From assembly GCA_022059125.1 (NCBI GenBank), contig JAEUWY010000001.1, forward strand, positions 4,154,001 to 4,218,000: DNA of 64,000 nucleotides, given 5' to 3'. The notes below the pieces were generated by a model, which worked only from the letters and a program-made list of their open reading frames with translations, had not been told where the DNA came from and searched no databases. This document shows, in pieces, positions 10,948 through 21,146 of this stretch; position 1 is the stretch's first letter, and every line of letters begins with the position of its first letter. The translations under genes and the position numbers were made by a program. This stretch comes from Corynespora cassiicola. Its lineage: Eukaryota; Ascomycota; Dothideomycetes; Pleosporales; Corynesporascaceae.

Positions 10948-11730
10948 CTAAAGGTCCCGGATCCTTTGGGATAGCGGCGCGCTCCTCCAATGGGCAGTCT
11001 CGGCATGTGTAGAATGTACAATGGGTATTATTGGTTCGTCTTCGACATCGTTGATATCGTCGGGGTTATCGTGTACAACCACCGTGTTCCGCTTTCTCGA
11101 CTTCCACTTCGGCACTTGCCCCTCTCGCGCCTTGCCTACGCCCATGTCTCTCCATTTCTTCGGAGGCTTCACCCCCAGTTCGACAAGATTCGACCATATC
11201 TTTTCGCCCCGCTTGTCCCACCGCCGCATACGCTCTTCTTGTTCTTCATCTGTAGGCCGCCACTTGCTTCTCAGAATGCGTCTAATAGCCTCCGATGATA
11301 CTTTAAAATGCTGGGCCAGTATGGGTGTGGTGAACTTCTCAGGTTGAGTTTTGTGAAGATGCCGTATCCCTTCCATTGTGTCCGGAGAGAGCTTCTTGCG
11401 TGGATTCCAAGCCTGGCCGTCGAGCTTCTTCCTTACGGCTTCCTTTTGTATCTGCCATGGTTCCTTTTTTTTGCTTCGTCCAACATGTGGAGCCGAAGTC
11501 TTGGATGTTTCGCCGGTTTCTTCCGAAGATGAGGGTGGTAGCGAAGGCTTGTTCGTTGATGCTCGTTTGGGAGGCTCCAAGGGCGACTTTTGCAGAGCGC
11601 GGGCGACGGAGAAGAACCGCGATGGGTGTGCCCTTTGTGCGGAGAACGAGTGGATAATGGCGGGTTCAAGGCTCACCAGGGACCGAATAAATGAATTCAA
11701 CGTCGTGCGCGAGCAGACGGTGCAAGGCAT
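10948..11730 (-). CDS. RRG9: Required for respiratory growth protein 9 (neugrin family)
   Basis: An uninterrupted frame of 260 residues from the ATG at 11730 (MPCTVCSRTTLNSF...); the frame stays open upstream but without conserved content. The first ~50 residues lack acids and end in a RFFSVAR-type presequence. A central block (KKEPWQIQKEAVRKKL..., WNPRKKLSPDTMEGIRHL, FKVSSEAIRRILRSKWRP) is the signature of Rrg9/neugrin, a helix-turn-helix-like domain in mitochondrial matrix proteins needed to keep the mitochondrial genome and respire in yeast. The C-terminal ~60 residues are variable. The gene is divergent from the MpaB-type oxygenase gene. Confidence 0.85.
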   Translation of the reverse strand: MPCTVCSRTTLNSFIRSLVSLEPAIIHSFSAQRAHPSRFFSVARALQKSPLEPPKRASTNKPSLPPSSSEETGETSKTSAPHVGRSKKKEPWQIQKEAVRKKLDGQAWNPRKKLSPDTMEGIRHLHKTQPEKFTTPILAQHFKVSSEAIRRILRSKWRPTDEEQEERMRRWDKRGEKIWSNLVELGVKPPKKWRDMGVGKAREGQVPKWKSRKRNTVVVHDNPDDINDVEDEPIIPIVHSTHAETAHWRSAPLSQRIRDL

Positions 11731-12210
11731 GTTGGCTGATAAAGTGCAAGCAGTGCAAGTTGGTGGGAAAGGAGTTAAGGACGTCACGGAACTTTTGTGA
11801 ATTCTCTCCGCACGGTCCGCTCGCTCCCGCCAGGTGCTGCTCATGCGCCACAGCCGCCACACATATCTCGAAAAATGGCCTGCGTCACCACCAACCCATT
11901 CGCAGTCGCCACCGTCAACTTTCGATCGACTGAGAACATGGACTATTCTTGCTACTCCACTTCGACCAACGAGCTAAACTGCTCTATAAGGACTGGAAGA
12001 CCACCTTCAGGCTTTGCAATAGGTTAAGTCCGGCAAGACCCTGGCCCGACTCCTCACAAGGATGCATGGTCCAAGCTCCTCGGTATCATATGACGGTATG
12101 GACTAGAGCTATTTTATGCAGCGTCACTAGTTGCCCTTTCATTCTGTTTCTCTTCAGTCTATGTATCGAAAACCATCATTTTCTTAACCCAGCGTTTGGC
12201 TCTACAAAAC
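11731..12210. other. Divergent intergenic region
   Basis: About 480 bases between the start codons of RRG9 and the oxygenase gene. Short openings (for example ~11876-12027 and 11949-12224, plus strand) have no recognisable domain. It should hold both promoters. A lost or tiny gene cannot be excluded. Confidence 0.45.
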
Positions 12211-13694
12211 ATGGCCTTTTCTAACCCCTTTCGAACACGGTCAGGCAACACGAAACAGTATGTCCGAGCATCCCCGAACCCTGAAGAGCAAGGATTGACT
12301 GGCGTAGCTGTTGGGGATATAGTTTTGAATGGACTGAGGACCATTTGACACTAGAACAGACGGAGCCCCTCAAGCACTCATACGACGTGCTGGCTGAACA
12401 GTGTCTCGAGCGATTGAATGCAATATCGCCACCGCGTAAAGAGGTCCTGCCAAGGAGCAACAGCGAGCAAGCTCAATCGATGCAGACAGAGGGCGAAATG
12501 AAAGAAGAACCACTCAACCCGCAGAGAGATCTCTATACTTTGCTGAGAGATCACCACAGGAGTGATCCAACGCTTGCCGAACTTTGGGAGGAGATGAACA
12601 CTATCCCTGCCTGGGTAGATTGGGCCCAGATCGAGAGAGGTCAAGATGTTTTCTATCGCTATGGTGGCCCGGCATTGACCGGTCTCACTTACCAGTCCCT
12701 ACTTGGCGGCATGGGTGCGGCCAGAGTCGTTGAAACATTGGCACGTACAGGAGGTTTCTCCACCAAAATGGTACGAGGAAGACTTTTTGAAACACTGCAA
12801 CATATTTTGCAATGCACCAAATCCTTGGAATCACTTCAACCAGGTGGAGAAGGTCATGCTGCATCAATACGTGTGCGACTCTTGCATGCTGCAGTTCGTC
12901 AACGCATTATGAAACTGGCCAAGCAGCGCCCATCCTACTTCAACATTGACGAATGGGGAATTCCAATCAATGACCTGGATCAAATCGCAACGGTGGGCAC
13001 CTTCTGTGCAACATTGATATGGGTCAGTTTCCCGCGTCAAGGAATTTTTCTCCGCGAACAAGAAAAGGTTGACTATGTCGCCCTGTGGAGATACATTGGC
13101 TACCTATTAGGGACGCCAACGGACCATTTCGAGACCACTGCCAAAGCGAAAGCCGTCATGGAGTCTCTTCTTCACAACGAGGTCCAGCCTTCTGCCATGT
13201 CAAAGGTTTTGGCCAATAATATTATCCATGCACTCGAGGGACAGCCGCCGACTTACGCATCTCCCGACATGCTTGTGGCAAGTGCACGCTGGTTGAACGG
13301 GAATCAACTTGGGGATAGCCTTGGCCTTCCCCGCCCTTCTCTATATTATTGGGCCCTGATGGCAGGCCAGTGTATCTTCTTCATGGCATTATGCTACACC
13401 TATCGTCTGTTTCCGGTATTGGATCAAAGACATATTAGTCGGATGAAGAAGATTTTTTACAAAGTTACGGTGGATGCTAGCTGGGGTCTGGCAGGGAAGG
13501 AGACGGTGTTTGAATTCAAGTACGTGCCACAATACGAGACCATCACTGACATGGGGAAACACGGCGGGATCAAAGTCAATTCCCATGTGGAGCTTAGAAA
13601 CCTCAAAGCCTTGGCTCTTTTTGTGGGTGCGTTGGGTCTCGGATTTTGGGCGTCTTTCAGGGTCGCCTCGGTCGTTCTTCATGGAATGTGTTAA
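12211..13694 (+). CDS. MpaB/rubber-oxygenase-type (DUF2236) membrane protein
   Basis: A short first exon 12211-12257 (MAFSNPFRTRSGNTK) and exon 12308-13694 are separated by a 50 nt intron (donor GTATGT, acceptor GTAG) and give 477 residues. The exon 2 start is set by the family block WGYSFEWTEDHLTLEQTEPL. Conserved stretches include QDVFYRYGGPALTGLTYQSLLGG (helix with small residues), FSTKMVRGRLFETLQHIL, SIRVRLLHAAVRQRIM and GIPINDLDQIATV..F. These belong to the DUF2236 'oxygenase catalytic' family that includes the fungal MpaB enzyme of mycophenolate synthesis and bacterial latex-clearing proteins, b-heme enzymes that cleave polyisoprenoid chains. Histidines in the RLLHAAVR region are heme-ligand candidates by analogy. 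Hydrophobic segments near residues 380-400 and 445-470 suggest ER membrane attachment. Substrate is unknown. The SDR gene lies 364 bases downstream on the other strand. Confidence 0.85.
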
Positions 13695-14058
13695 GCTCCT
13701 AATGGATCATTGGGACTAGTCTAGATAACTTTAGCTAAGGGGCTCTAGCGCGGAAGAACCTCGAGGATACATTGCACACCGGATCCATCTGTTACAATTC
13801 CAACAAATCTATGCGCTTTAGTCTGCAAGTAGGAGTTGTCAGTGACCGGTGATCAAGTAGAAAGATGGAACAGACAAGACAATCAAGGACTCATAGAGGA
13901 CAGGTGTCTCGCGGTGAAGGATTTGTCTATTCAATCGACGATTATGACTGGTACTGTTTCGACCCATCATTGCAAACCAGTGGTCCTCATCCTTTTCTCT
14001 GCTAGTAACCCATGGAGGCTTCTCGGGAGGGAAATAGAAATGTAGTCGATTAGTCTTC
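13695..14058. other. Convergent 3' flank, no gene seen
   Basis: About 360 bases between the oxygenase stop and the SDR stop. No supported feature. Confidence 0.5.
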
Positions 14059-15279
14059 TCACCAAACATGGGGCTGTTGATGCACGTTAGTAAGGATTTG
14101 CAAGCCTTGGAGCGAACTGGCCTTATCCTCCCATGTCCAAAAAGTACCACTGTGTTGTATGCCTTTACTTTGGATCACGTTCATCATGCACCTTACCGAC
14201 TGCTCGACTGTAATGATGCCCTGGACCTCCCAAGGTAAGTTGATATTGGCCATGTCACTGTGCTTGGTCAGTAAGGAGAATGCAGCAAATACAAGCACAC
14301 GCACGTTGCAACTTCGCCAGGGTGCATGGCCAAGATGATGGTGTCATCGTCTTTTCTCTTCAGCTCGGCCGCCATGTGTCTCAGGGCCATGTTCAGCGCG
14401 GACTTTGATGCAGCATATGCGGCAAAACCATCTTCCATTTCGCGAAAGTTGCCATGCGAGCCAGAGTCACTTGACATGACTAATATTCGGCCTGGATCAG
14501 CAAGTACCCAAAATATAAGGAGTAAAACACGTATACTCTGACCAGGCCGCGAAGGAGGTAGGGTGCTTACTGTGGCCAGATTAGTAACTTGTAGTCATGC
14601 TGGATGGAAAGGAAGGCCGGTACCAGACAATTGTGCCAATGGGAATGTTGGTTTGCAACAGCTTCTGGGCGGCGATTATGGGCCCTATGGTATTAGTATG
14701 CAGATGGAAGGCGAATTCATCAAAGGAACTGGCAGCATGGTCAGTCATCAGGTATGCAGCAGTGCCAGACGGGCACAGTCGACACGGGGCTCGGCTGGGT
14801 CTGGATTGGTCGAGACGTACAGTTCAGTCGATCTCTGTCAGGGTCAGTTTAGCCCCCAGGACGGCATCTCCAGTAGTACATGTGGCCTACATTAGGGTAT
14901 CTAAGGACTCCAGCATTCAAGACTACATAATCAATCTTGAGGTTGGGTATGGCAGTCAGTTGGGCGACAAATTTCTAGATGGCGTCAGCCCCCCTCAGTT
15001 GACATGGCCATGACGATGCCGGCGCGGGAACATTACAACGATGCTGTCCTCGCTCAAGATGTCACAGATGTACATTTGGCAGCGGCCATGGTCACTACCG
15101 GCCTGCCCCCACAGAGCGGACGCATGGGAAGCCCAAGGCTCACGGACCGTGGCAATGATGCGCTCCCCCCTGGCCAGCAGCTGGCGCACGAACTCGAGGC
15201 CGATGCCTCTGCTGGCGCCGAGGATGAGCCAGGTGGTGAAGTCTTGATCGGCATACAGAATATCAGGAATCTGGTTCAT
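14059..15279 (-). CDS. Short-chain dehydrogenase/reductase, probably decaying
   Basis: Minus-strand pieces of one SDR are clear: 15037-15279 (WLILGASRGIGLEFV, the TGxxxGIG-type cofactor loop), 14880-14974 (KIDYVVLNAGVLRYPN, the NAG motif), ~14625-14728 (SFDEFAFHLHTNTIGP), ~14305-14479 (MSSDSGSHGNF then YAASKSALN, the S-Y-K catalytic set) and 14059-14257 (DMANINLP to the stop). This is the classical C-factor-like SDR layout of about 250 residues. The joins are not clean. The intron 14480-14624 works only if the exon ends at T14625, but the donor there reads TGGTACC, so the first GT leaves a +1 frame and a quick stop. The last intron would start GC (GCCAGT) though it has a perfect TTACTAAC branch site; kept in the message it is 48 nt and stays open. 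Either a non-obvious splice is used or the gene is a pseudogene. Confidence 0.6.
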
Positions 15280-16008
15280 TATGCGGCTCAGGGAACGACT
15301 TCAAAGCCGGCAAATGAGTACTTGTGGAAGCGTTCGCGACTCTGCAGGACGACTTGGCCTAGTCTTAGCCGAATGCAGCAGCGATGGCGCCGAGGACGTC
15401 AACAGGCTGGGAGTAGCTGCGGTCACGAGGCACGTCGAGTGGCACCGGCAAAAAGCGGGAGTGGGGGTGGGAAAGGACGCGGCTGGGGAGGGGCTGGACA
15501 AGGCGATCCACGTCTGCGCTCCATGGCAATGTGCCCTCTCGCACGCCCCGGTGGTGGTGCGCGTTTCTTGCTTTTTTCAGCCGGGAGGAGGGACGAAAAC
15601 AGGGGCGATGGTGATGACGGGCATGGCGGGCAGGGCGGTCATGGTGGTCATGGCGGGTCTCGCCCCAAGGGCGGCCAGAATTGGGTTTTGCCCTGCTTCG
15701 CTGCTGCGCTGCTCGCCGGCGGAATCACCGCGGAAACAGGAGAGCCGGTTCTCTCCGAGGAGTGTGTAGCCACACGTGTGGCGCGTGCGCGCTTCCACCA
15801 ATCGCGGCACGCATAATACAAAGGCGGCCGCGCCCACGTGACCATCGATGAGGAAATGACGGCGCGGCAGCGCCTTTTTTTCTGCCCCGATCCTCCCAGC
15901 AACTTCTTTCTTCCATCTCACTCAACACGCCAGTCCTCAATTCCTACACCACTTGCCCATCCACAGCCCTTTCCATCTCCCACATCTCCATTCATCCCTC
16001 TAGTCACA
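15280..16008. other. Divergent region upstream of SDR and cytochrome c
   Basis: About 730 bases, GC-rich at 15400-15720 with GGCGGTCATGGTGGTCATG-type short repeats, then a pyrimidine-rich leader at 15880-16005 that fits the promoter and 5' UTR of the highly expressed cytochrome c gene. A long plus-strand opening over this stretch is a GC-bias artefact. Confidence 0.5.
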
Positions 16009-16696
16009 ATGGGTTTCGAAGCCGGTACGTTCTCCTAACCGCCGCCGGCGTCATCCTCGTTTCTGCTCGGCGCGACCGCCGCTGCCGTCCTCGTCTTCGT
16101 CTCCGTTCGCATTGCGCCTGCGCATCCTGAGCCTCTCTCGCGGACATGTTCTCAACCGCCATGGCTCTCCATCTGCTGCATCGCAGGCACCTTGTCATGC
16201 CACGACGGCAGTATGGCCGCTTTGCGACTGAGAGGAAGCGTTGGGGGCGGGCAGGACTGCGCGAGTCTGCTTGACGTGACCTGGTGCCACATGCTCCCCG
16301 TATCCGCTGCTGACCGCTTACCAGGCGACGCTAAGAAGGGTGCCAACCTCTTCAAGACGCGCTGCGCGCAGTGCCACACCCTCAAGGAGGGCGAGGGCAA
16401 CAAGATCGGCCCCGAGCTCTTCGGCCTCTTTGGCCGCAAGTCTGGCCAGGTCGCGGGCTTCTCGTACACCGATGCCAACAAGGAGAAGGGCGTCGTCTGG
16501 GACGAGAACTCTCTGGTAAGAAGGCGCCGCCCCGAAAACATGCATTGCCTCCGCTGACATGGGTGCGTGCGTGCAGTTTGACTACCTGGAGAACCCCAAG
16601 AAGTACATTCCTGGCACCAAGATGGCCTTTGGCGGTCTCAAGAAGGCCAAGGACCGAAACGACCTCATCACCTTCCTCCAGAATGAGACCAAATAG
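16009..16696 (+). CDS. CYC1: Cytochrome c
   Basis: Exons 16009-16024, 16325-16515 and 16577-16696 give 108 residues. The first exon codes only MGFEA plus one base and is followed by a 300 nt intron, a position typical of fungal cytochrome c genes. The heme attachment motif CAQCH is at 19-23 and the sixth ligand Met85 sits in [28 protein letters not shown] is the usual Omega-loop region. It carries electrons from complex III to complex IV in the intermembrane space and can be exported in apoptosis-like death. All splice sites are GT-AG and the length is standard. Confidence 0.97.
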
Positions 16697-17860
16697 ACGC
16701 ATCATGGACACCTGAGCGTCTTCTTTCCTCTTCGACCCGACACGACACACATTTAATTCCTCATCTCAAAACTCCTTTTCCCGTTCTGTACCAACAGACG
16801 CATGATAGACGTACGAGTAGGGCGGTGGTGCGCATTTGATGCGCGTCTTCTTCCTCTGTAGATTATGTTTTGTGTACTATGCATGAGCGTACTTTCGATT
16901 CTCTGGTGCAGCATGGGACCGGCTTAGGGTTTGCGGCACGCTCGAAATACATTCTCCTCTTTACATGCAATTGAGTGCGCCTGGCTTGCTGTGACACGTC
17001 TGTGAAAATCCAACGGTGCATGAGGTCATGACGCTGGCCGCTGGCCGCTCGGCCGCTCGGCCGCCTGGCCGCCTCGGGATACCTAACCCAGCCCATGCAA
17101 CGCAGCCAGCCAATCGAGGGCGACGCAAAATTTGTTACGGGCATGACACCAAGGCCAATCAGACACGTCTGCAGACTCACGCGAGCAGCTCGGGGCTGAG
17201 GAAGCCATCAGGGGCAGCCCGCTCGGCTCGCAGGAGCTTTGATGGGCTTGCCGAGGATTACCACGGACCCGCAGCAGCAGCAGCAGAACAGCAACAGCAA
17301 CAGTCGCTGTGGCTGGAGCTTGCAGGTGGAAGAGACGGCCGGGAGCTTGCCGCCATCCTCACCGCGCCTCAAGAGGGCGCCACAGCCAGCAAAAAAGAAC
17401 GGGCGGGCCAGAATAACAAAAGACAAAGGCCGCCTTTACACAATCGAGTCGCGTCAGCTGCGCGGCATCCGCACAGGCACGTGAAAGTGCGTTGATCGAG
17501 ACGCGGGAGAGGCTGAGAAAGTGTGGGGAGCACAGGTGTGATTCACTTCAAAGGCCTTGTCACCGCACCACGCTCGAGACGACCTTCCACCCCGACACCC
17601 CCAGCATCCCCACCCCCTCAATTGTGCACTTCCCATCGCTCCTAGGCCCTGCTGCATCGCCGCCTGCTGCCGGCGCTCCCTTTCTCCCTCTCTCCAGTGC
17701 AACGCCCGCCTTACCTCGGTCTACATTCCCTTTCAACTAGCGTCATAGCGGGGCGGAAGGCCGTCGGCGACCTCACCCACCGCAACATACCCTCTCTTCC
17801 GCAAACAAACTTGGCGACTACGCAGCGAGAGAGGCCGAACGGCCTTGAACAATTGCCGTC
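16697..17860. other. Intergenic gap with GGCCGC and CAG-rich tracts
   Basis: About 1.2 kb without a supported gene. It holds the cytochrome c 3' end, a GGCCGCT/CGGCCG-rich tract at ~17038-17075, a CAG/CAA-rich tract at ~17272-17302 and a pyrimidine-rich leader before the kinase gene. No RNA gene seen. Confidence 0.5.
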
Positions 17861-19395
17861 ATGTCGTGGAAGCGGTCCGACAAGCTGATGGAAACCATCA
17901 AGGTACGTCATGCGTCATCCGCCCGGTCCTCATGTCCTCAGCAGCTAACCTCCCGCCAGCACTACAGCAACTTCCCAGCCACTGGTGATGTCGCCTGAAC
18001 CCTTCTGCTCAATCCCCCGTCTAATGCTCCCCCCCAGGCGTCTCCCTGCGCCAAATGGTGCAGTTTGGTGAGAAACCATCCACGGGAACCCTCTTCCGCG
18101 CGTCGCAGTTTCTCTCCGAAGAGCTCCCCATCCGCCTGGCACACCGCGTGCAGGAGCTAAACGACCTTCCCGATGGCCTGAACGAGATGCCTTCGATCGG
18201 TCGCGTGCGGGACTGGTACGCACAGTCGTTCGAGGTACACCAGGCGCTGCCCTCCTATCCCCTTCGTCGCTGACTCGCATCAGGAGCTCGTGAGCCTTCC
18301 TCGGCCCAGCCTTACATCTGAAGTAAAGGAGAGATTGCTCAAGCCTGCCAAACGCAGCAAAGAGTCGCAATTGACAAGTAAGAACACACAGAACCCTAGC
18401 ATCGTCAAGGGCCAGTACAGATCCGCCCCCGACACGAACGGCAATGGCAATGGAAACGGCAGGTCTATCAAGGGTTCGACGTCCAATAGGAGGTACTTTG
18501 CTGCCTTGGACGATGGCGAGGACTGGCCTCCCGAACTGAGCGCCTACAACACAAAGTTCGCAGAGACATTGGAGAAGATCAAAAGGCGACACGATAGCGT
18601 TGTGACGACCGTGGCCCAGGGCATTTTGGAATGGAAGCGCAAAAAGCAGCGCATGCAGATTGACCACAATATCCAGGCCTTCCTCGACCGCTTCTACATG
18701 TCGCGTATCGGCATCCGTATGCTGATCGGACAGCACATTGCTCTCACCGACCAGCGTCAACGATCCGATCCAAACTATGTCGGCATAATCTGCACCAAGA
18801 CCAACGTCCACGAGTTGGCCAATGAGGCCATTGAGAACGCGCGGTTCGTTTGTGAGGACCACTATGGCCTGTTTGACGCACCCAAGGTCCAGCTGATCTG
18901 CAAACCTGACATCAGCTTCATGTATGTTCCGGGCCACCTGTCGCACATGCTCTTCGAAACCCTCAAGAATTCTCTTCGCGCCGTTGTTGAAACACATGGC
19001 CAAGACAAGGAGGAATTCCCCGTGACCAAAGTAATCGTTGCAGAGGGCAAGGAGGACATCACCATCAAGATCTCTGACGAAGGGGGCGGTATACCTCGAT
19101 CATCGATTCCTCTGGTGTGGACGTACATGTACACGACAGTAGACCAGACACCGAGCCTTGACCCTGATTTCAACAAGAGTGACTTCAAAGCCCCCATGGC
19201 TGGTTTTGGATACGGATTGCCCATTTCGAGGCTATATGCTAGGTACTTTGGTGGCGATCTCAAATTGATCAGCATGGAAGGGTGAGTAATGATTGGCTGT
19301 TAGAGGGTCTTGTTTTGCTGACGCTACACAGGTACGGCACCGACGTGTACCTCCATCTCAATCGTCTTAGCTCGTCATCGGAGCCTTTACAATAG
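17861..19395 (+). CDS. Mitochondrial pyruvate/branched-chain dehydrogenase kinase
   Basis: Five exons (17861-17902, 17960-17984, 18038-18234, 18284-19281, 19332-19395) join to 441 residues. The N-terminal four-helix domain (SLRQMVQFG, LPIRLAHRVQELNDLP, FYMSRIGIRMLIGQH) is followed by a GHKL ATPase domain with the N-box E313..N317, G1 box DEGGG (353-357) and G2 box GFGYGLP (395-401). These kinases phosphorylate and switch off E1 of the pyruvate (or branched-chain ketoacid) dehydrogenase complex in the matrix; yeast Pkp1/Pkp2 are the counterparts. Residues ~104-155 are an extra Lys/Ser/Asn-rich insert containing NGNGNGNG. No strong presequence is visible at MSWKRSDKLMETIK, so import may use an internal or short signal. 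I cannot tell pyruvate from branched-chain specificity. Confidence 0.93.
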
Positions 19396-20109
19396 CAATT
19401 ACCAGTCAGGAGGGAGGAATGGGCATCAGGCGAGCTCAATCAGTCCCGAGGAATGGCGCGGGGTGGTACTCTCGCTTCGAGGAACGGAAATTACCTGGCC
19501 TCTAGGGCCATGCGGCTCAAACTGTCCGGTCAGCTGAGTAGAGAGGTCAGTGAAAGAAGGCAGGTGGGCGATGCCGAAGAAATGTTTGCCGACAGGGGCG
19601 GTCAGTCCCCATGGTGGAGAAATGTGGGTATGGAGGAAGGCATGTAGAGGCACATCTCGCATGCATGGATGCAGAATCCGGTTTTATTTTTCCGTATTGT
19701 GGAGTCTGGAGAATGGAGAAGGGGTACTGATGTATAGATCAGATGTTGAAGAGCTGGATTTGTCTACTTCTTGTATCTGTTGATGTTTGGCTTCTGGCAA
19801 AACATCCATCGTTTGCTATCTGGGCTGGGCTGGGCTGGGCTGGATACTAGTGCGGTGTATTGTACATGGATTTGCACATGATGGGATTGAGAGAACTGGC
19901 ATATGTCGCTTTGTACTGGCCCGTAGAGGAAATAGCATGTATGGGACGGAAAGGCGCCGGAATTCGGATCATCGACATGCACACAGCAGCACATTTGAAT
20001 TCAATTCGAGGCGCATTCTGAGCGACCTACCGAAATCACATTGATGGGTATAATGCAGCCTTGGGCTAGGTTTCAAAACGCCATAACGCCATTGCGCCCA
20101 GGGAGGACT
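19396..20109. other. Convergent gap with a GGGCT tandem repeat
   Basis: About 710 bases between two stop codons. A GGGCT pentamer repeats about four times at ~19823-19843. Otherwise nothing is seen; it should hold the two 3' UTRs. Confidence 0.5.
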
Positions 20110-20705
20110 TCAGCTTCTCTTCTTGACCTTTTCCTTCCCCTTGGCACTCCTCGCCGGGCTGGCAATTGCTCGCTCTCTATCCTTTGTGATCCGCTCCGCA
20201 ATAGGGACCTCCCATTCCTCGGGCCAAAAGACACCCACTGCGTGATCTTCCAGCCCAAGGACCACATTCTGGAAATGCTGCCGAGTCTGGCTTACGCTCT
20301 GTACCACCGGCGAGATTAGCAATGCGTCTTCACAGTGACTCGAGTCCCGGTCGCCACCGGACACTCACGTACCTCGTTTCTTGCGCCCGAGAACCAAATG
20401 AGCATCTCATCGTTTTCCAGTATGGTGGCCAGCTTCTCGCGCCTCTCACGCTGATCCTTTGTCTCAGCCGACGATGAAGCACCGGGACTCGCATCGTAAG
20501 GCTGATTGCGCGCCTGCAGGGCTTGCTGGGCCGGAGTGAGGGAAGTCGAGGCTTGGTTCGATGTGCTCGCCAACCTGTTTGATGACGACGAGCGTGTCGG
20601 TGTTGTCAGCATCGGAGCGGGTGGAGCGTGCGACAGATTGAGCACGGTCGAGAGGAAGGGGTGGGCAGACGCGGAGGAAGCTTGCGATGTATTCGGTGGA
20701 GACAT
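20110..20705 (-). CDS. Uncharacterised fungal protein with conserved C-terminal half
   Basis: Minus-strand exons 20373-20705 and 20110-20298 give 173 residues; intron donor GTACGT, acceptor TACAG. The ATG at 20705 has an ideal GCCACCATG context; in-frame ATGs at 20744 and 20753 are alternatives. The first ~75 residues are Ser/Thr/Pro/Ala-rich and probably disordered. The second half (RERREKLATILENDEMLIWFSGARNE, then SVSQTRQHFQNVVLGL) reads like a conserved helical module and continues across the intron, which is strong evidence for the join. The tail is Lys-rich (KGKEKVKKRS). I do not recognise a function; it may be one of the small fungal DUF families. Confidence 0.75.
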
Positions 20706-21146
20706 GGTGGCCGCCGTCGTCGGCCACACGAACGGTGTTGTCATTCCGGGCAATGCAGATGAGGGAGTCGGAACCGGAACCGAGCTACGGCCAGCGTTGC
20801 TTGGCTCGGAATCGGGTCTGTCCGCTCTGTTGGGTTGATCCTAGTCACCCTCAACCACCCCACCCATAGCGCCTAGTGGTGCACATTTTGTTGTTGAATC
20901 TTGGTATTATATTGTTTGCGAGCTATTTGAGTCCGTTGTTCCGAAAAGATCTGCATTGTTGCCCCTGGCTTTCGCGTCGGGTAAGAAAAAAAAAGGAGTG
21001 AGATAAGGAGAAAACAAAAAGCATGCAAGAAAAGCAAGTTGTCGTGTTTCATCGGATGCAGACCATGAAATACCAAATATCAAGACAGGAAGGGTGGGGA
21101 GTAGTTACATTCACTTTGGATATCATGATGTGACCACAAAGGCTTC
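20706..21146. other. Promoter region, no gene seen
   Basis: About 440 bases between the start of the small unknown gene and the stop of the next minus-strand gene. It contains a purine run at ~20987-21015 and no coding signal. Confidence 0.45.

Noticed and set aside
11876..12224. Small openings between RRG9 and the oxygenase gene
   Set aside because: Tested in three frames for splice-joined homology; nothing recognisable.
15004..15816. Plus-strand opening of 270 codons upstream of cytochrome c
   Set aside because: It overlaps the first SDR exon on the other strand and runs through GC-rich repeats; no domain, low-complexity Gly/Arg content.
17945..19003. Minus-strand opening of 352 codons
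   Set aside because: It is antisense to the kinase exons, whose protein has clear GHKL motifs; the antisense reading has none.
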